A stretch of 64,000 bases of DNA from Streptomyces dangxiongensis (GTDB taxonomy: Bacteria; Actinomycetota; Actinomycetes; Streptomycetales; Streptomycetaceae). Shown in pieces: positions 61,884 to 64,000 of the stretch. The stretch spans positions 7,130,001 through 7,194,000 of the forward strand of contig NZ_CP033073.1 of the NCBI RefSeq assembly GCF_003675325.1. Direction: 5' to 3'. The notes under the pieces are model-generated. The model had not been told where the DNA came from. It searched no databases and saw nothing but the letters and a program-made list of their open reading frames with translations. The stretch's first letter is position 1; every line of letters starts with the position of its first letter. Both the position numbers and the translations under genes were made by a program.

Positions 61884-63169
61884 CGTGCGTCATCGGTCCA
61901 GGGGCCGGGCGCGGGGACGCCGAGCGCGAGCAGAGCGGTGTCGTCGTCGAGGCCGTCGCCGAAGCTGTCCAGCAGTCCGGCCAGGGCTTCGATGACGGCC
62001 TGCGGGGACTTTCCCGCGTGGCCGGCGGCGAAGGCGAGCAGCGCCTCGTCCCCGTAGAGGCCGGTCCGGTCCTCGCCGGTACGGGCTTCGGTGAGGCCGT
62101 CGGTGTAGAGCAGGAGGGTGTCGCCGGGGGCCAGGGTGGTGGAGGCGGTGACGAAGCGCGCGGCGGGGAGGACGCCGACGAGGAGACCGCCCGGGGTGGG
62201 CAGGAAGTCGGTTGCGCCGTCGGAACGCAGGACGACGACCGGCGGATGACCGCCCGAGGCCAACTGGACGGTGACCCGCCCGGTGGCGGGATCGGGTTCG
62301 AGCGTGCCGAAGACGGCGGTGCAGTAACGCGGGTCGCCGCTGTCGGAGTAACGCTCGTGCAGTACCTTGTTCAGCGTCGACAGGGCGGCGACGGGGTCGG
62401 AGTCGTGCAGGGCTGTGGCGCGCAGGGTGTAGCGGGTCAGCGAGGTCACCGAGGCGGCCTGGGGGCCTTTGCCGCACACGTCGCCGAGGAAGAAGGCGTA
62501 GCGCTCGCCGCCGATGGGGAAGACGTCGTAGAAGTCGCCGCCGAGCCGGTCGGGGGACGCGGTGTGGTAGTAGGCGGCCGCTTCCATCCCGGGCACGGGA
62601 GGCAGCGCGTCGGGCAGCAGCGACTGCTGGAGCACGGCGAGTGCGTCCTGGAGCCGGGCCCTGTCGGCCTCCGCCTGCTTGCGCGCCGCTTCGGCGACCT
62701 TCCGGCCGCGCAGGAGTTCCTCCTCGTAGGCGCGGCGGTCCCGGGCGTCGAAGACGGTGGTGCGGATCAACAGCGGCTCACCCGTGCTGCCCTGTTTGAC
62801 CAGGGAGGAGACCAGCACCGGGATGCGACCGCCGTCGGCCTGCTTGATCTCCAGGGCGATGCCGCTGATCTCGCCCTGCATCCGCAGCAGTGGCGCGAAG
62901 TGCGTCTCGTGGTAAAGCTTGCCGCCCACGGTCAGCAGATCGCTGAACCGCATCCGGCCCACCACCGCCTCCCGCTCCAGGCGCAGCCAGTCCAGCAGCG
63001 TGGTGTTGATCTTCGCGATGGTGCCGTCCATCAGTGTGGACAGGTACCCGCAGGGCGCGCTCTCGTACAGTTCCTCGGCGCTGTCCTCCAGCAGGGCGGC
63101 GAAGGCGGCGTCCGGCGCCTTGTCGTCACCGGTTTCGTAGGGGTCGGGCTGCTGCCCGGTGCGGCACAT
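61880..63169 (-). CDS. rsbP: RsbP-like PAS-SpoIIE phosphatase
   Basis: 429 residues. PAS sensor (about 35-155: YESAPCGYLSTLMDGTIAKI), coiled coil (RKVAEAARKQAEADRARLQD) and PP2C phosphatase (about 195-420: LGGDFYDVFPIGGERYAFFL, GDVCGKGPQAA, LLLYTDGLTEART, DDDTALLAL) with metal-binding Asp residues present. This PAS-coil-PP2C layout is that of Bacillus RsbP. The ATG shares a base with the stop of the upstream RsbQ-like hydrolase gene. Its substrate is probably the STAS protein encoded next. Confidence 0.93.
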   Translation of the reverse strand: MCRTGQQPDPYETGDDKAPDAAFAALLEDSAEELYESAPCGYLSTLMDGTIAKINTTLLDWLRLEREAVVGRMRFSDLLTVGGKLYHETHFAPLLRMQGEISGIALEIKQADGGRIPVLVSSLVKQGSTGEPLLIRTTVFDARDRRAYEEELLRGRKVAEAARKQAEADRARLQDALAVLQQSLLPDALPPVPGMEAAAYYHTASPDRLGGDFYDVFPIGGERYAFFLGDVCGKGPQAASVTSLTRYTLRATALHDSDPVAALSTLNKVLHERYSDSGDPRYCTAVFGTLEPDPATGRVTVQLASGGHPPVVVLRSDGATDFLPTPGGLLVGVLPAARFVTASTTLAPGDTLLLYTDGLTEARTGEDRTGLYGDEALLAFAAGHAGKSPQAVIEALAGLLDSFGDGLDDDTALLALGVPAPGPWTDDAR

Positions 63170-63972
63170 CACCGCAGGCCCGCCAGGAACTCGGTGAGCG
63201 CTTTGTTGGTGGCCTCGGGCGCGGACAGGTGCGGGCAGTGCCCGGTCGCGTCGAGCGTGACCAGCGTCGAACCGGGAATCGCCTGGTGGACGAAGGCGCC
63301 GACCTCGCGAGGCGCGATGGCGTCCTGGGTGCACTCCAGCACCAGCGTCGGCACCCGCACGCTCTTCAGGTCGCTCCGCGAGTCCGACAGGAAGGTGGTC
63401 CGGGCGAAGACGCGCGCCATGTCCGGGTCGGTGGCGCAGAAGCTGTTCTTCAGCTCCTCACCCAGTTCCGGCCGGTCCGCGTTCCCCATGATCACCGGTG
63501 CCATCACCGCCGACCAGCCGAGGTAGTTCGACTCCAGCGACCCCAGCAGCTCGTCGATGTCATCGGCGCTGAAGCCGCCGCGGTACCCCTCGTCGTCGAT
63601 GTACCGCGGGGACGGCGCGACCATGACCAGCGCCCCGATGCGCTCGGGAGCCGCCGCGGCGGCCAGGACCCCGATCATCGCGCTGACCGAGTGCCCCACG
63701 AACGTCGCGTCGCGCAGGTCGAGCTCCTCGCACACCTCCACCACGTCCCGGGCGTACCCGTCCAGTGAGGCGTAGCGGTCCTCCGAGAACGCGGACGCGT
63801 CCGAGCGGCCCGCGCCGACGTAGTCGAACAGCACCACCCGGTAATCGTCGGCCAGGGCGGGCACCGTGAGCCGCCACATGTTCTGGTCACAGCCGAACCC
63901 GTGGGCCAGCACCACCGTCGGGCCCTGCGGGTTGCCGGTGATGGTGACGTTGTTCCTGCGACCGATATCCAT
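63169..63972 (-). CDS. rsbQ: RsbQ-like alpha/beta hydrolase
   Basis: 267 residues. RNNVTITGNPQGPTVVLAHG, FGCDQNMWR and FDYVGAGRSD are diagnostic of RsbQ/D14/KAI2 hydrolases. Triad: Ser in VGHSVSAM, Asp in TQDAIAP and His in GHCPHLS. In Bacillus RsbQ is needed for RsbP to answer energy stress, probably through a small hydrophobic ligand. The gene order rsbQ-rsbP matches, with a STAS gene added. The promoter lies at or beyond the window edge. Confidence 0.94.
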   Translation of the reverse strand: MDIGRRNNVTITGNPQGPTVVLAHGFGCDQNMWRLTVPALADDYRVVLFDYVGAGRSDASAFSEDRYASLDGYARDVVEVCEELDLRDATFVGHSVSAMIGVLAAAAAPERIGALVMVAPSPRYIDDEGYRGGFSADDIDELLGSLESNYLGWSAVMAPVIMGNADRPELGEELKNSFCATDPDMARVFARTTFLSDSRSDLKSVRVPTLVLECTQDAIAPREVGAFVHQAIPGSTLVTLDATGHCPHLSAPEATNKALTEFLAGLR

Positions 63973-64000
63973 ACCATCAGTGTCTCAGGCCGCGACGGCC

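Noticed and set aside
1..64000. CRISPR arrays, tRNA and rRNA genes
   Set aside because: No regularly spaced identical repeats with unique spacers, and no cloverleaf or rRNA-like sequence was seen on either strand by reading; the short tandem repeats found are contiguous, not spaced.

Overview
The window is about 70% or more GC with strongly G/C-biased third codon positions. It carries a modular type I polyketide synthase, a large ATP-binding LuxR regulator with a TTA codon, a WhiB-like protein, an ECF42 sigma factor and several partner-switching regulators. Together these point to a Streptomyces or close relative, probably a chromosome-arm or accessory stretch. I saw no rRNA, tRNA or CRISPR array.

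Layout. (1) 1-10.2 kb: edge of a modular PKS cluster. It holds the 3' end of a PKS gene (DH-KR-ACP / KS-AT-DH-KR-ACP-docking), convergent with its probable LAL regulator. (2) 10.2-19.4 kb: a low-GC spacer with direct repeats, an IS5-type transposase relic, an APC permease, small proteins, a TetR/SnoaL/NmrA unit with twin operators, a WhiB-like gene and a GNAT. (3) 19.6-29.9 kb: metabolic genes. These are PadR plus acyl-CoA dehydrogenase, a four-gene operon led by an MfnB-type furan synthase, and a GH127 arabinofuranosidase flanked by glycoside hydrolase and polysaccharide lyase relics. (4) 30-36.6 kb: a STAS protein, a DUF347 membrane protein, an ABC exporter followed by its two-component system, and a BASS transporter. 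(5) 36.7-42.1 kb: a five-gene overlapping operon (DedA, PAP2, PAP2, response regulator, histidine kinase) divergent from a BlaI repressor/M56 protease pair, with BlaI-type operators between. (6) 42.4-43.8 kb: crotonase and HxlR. (7) 44-55.6 kb: a dormancy/hypoxia island with phosphoketolase, DevR-like regulator, flavin-binding PPOX proteins, a GAF-GAF DevS-like kinase, a SpoIIE phosphatase, two double-domain universal stress proteins and a cyclic-nucleotide-binding protein. A 14-bp palindrome of type GGGCCGnnCGGCCC recurs in its promoters. (8) 55.6-64 kb: general-stress signalling with STAS, a SigB-family sigma factor, a DGPF/ECF42 pair, two coupled MEDS-domain regulators, and an RsbQ-RsbP-STAS operon like the Bacillus energy-stress branch.

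The most interesting candidate systems are the furan-type operon at 22.8-27.0 kb, the putative undecaprenyl-phosphate recycling operon with a BlaI/M56 switch at 36.7-42.1 kb, and the dormancy island with its repeated palindrome. Cautions: the first PKS ketoreductase region is out of frame between two small insertions (near 814-818 and 1348-1353), and another small gene (14483-14732) also needs a single-base correction. Real decay and base-calling error cannot be separated from the sequence alone.
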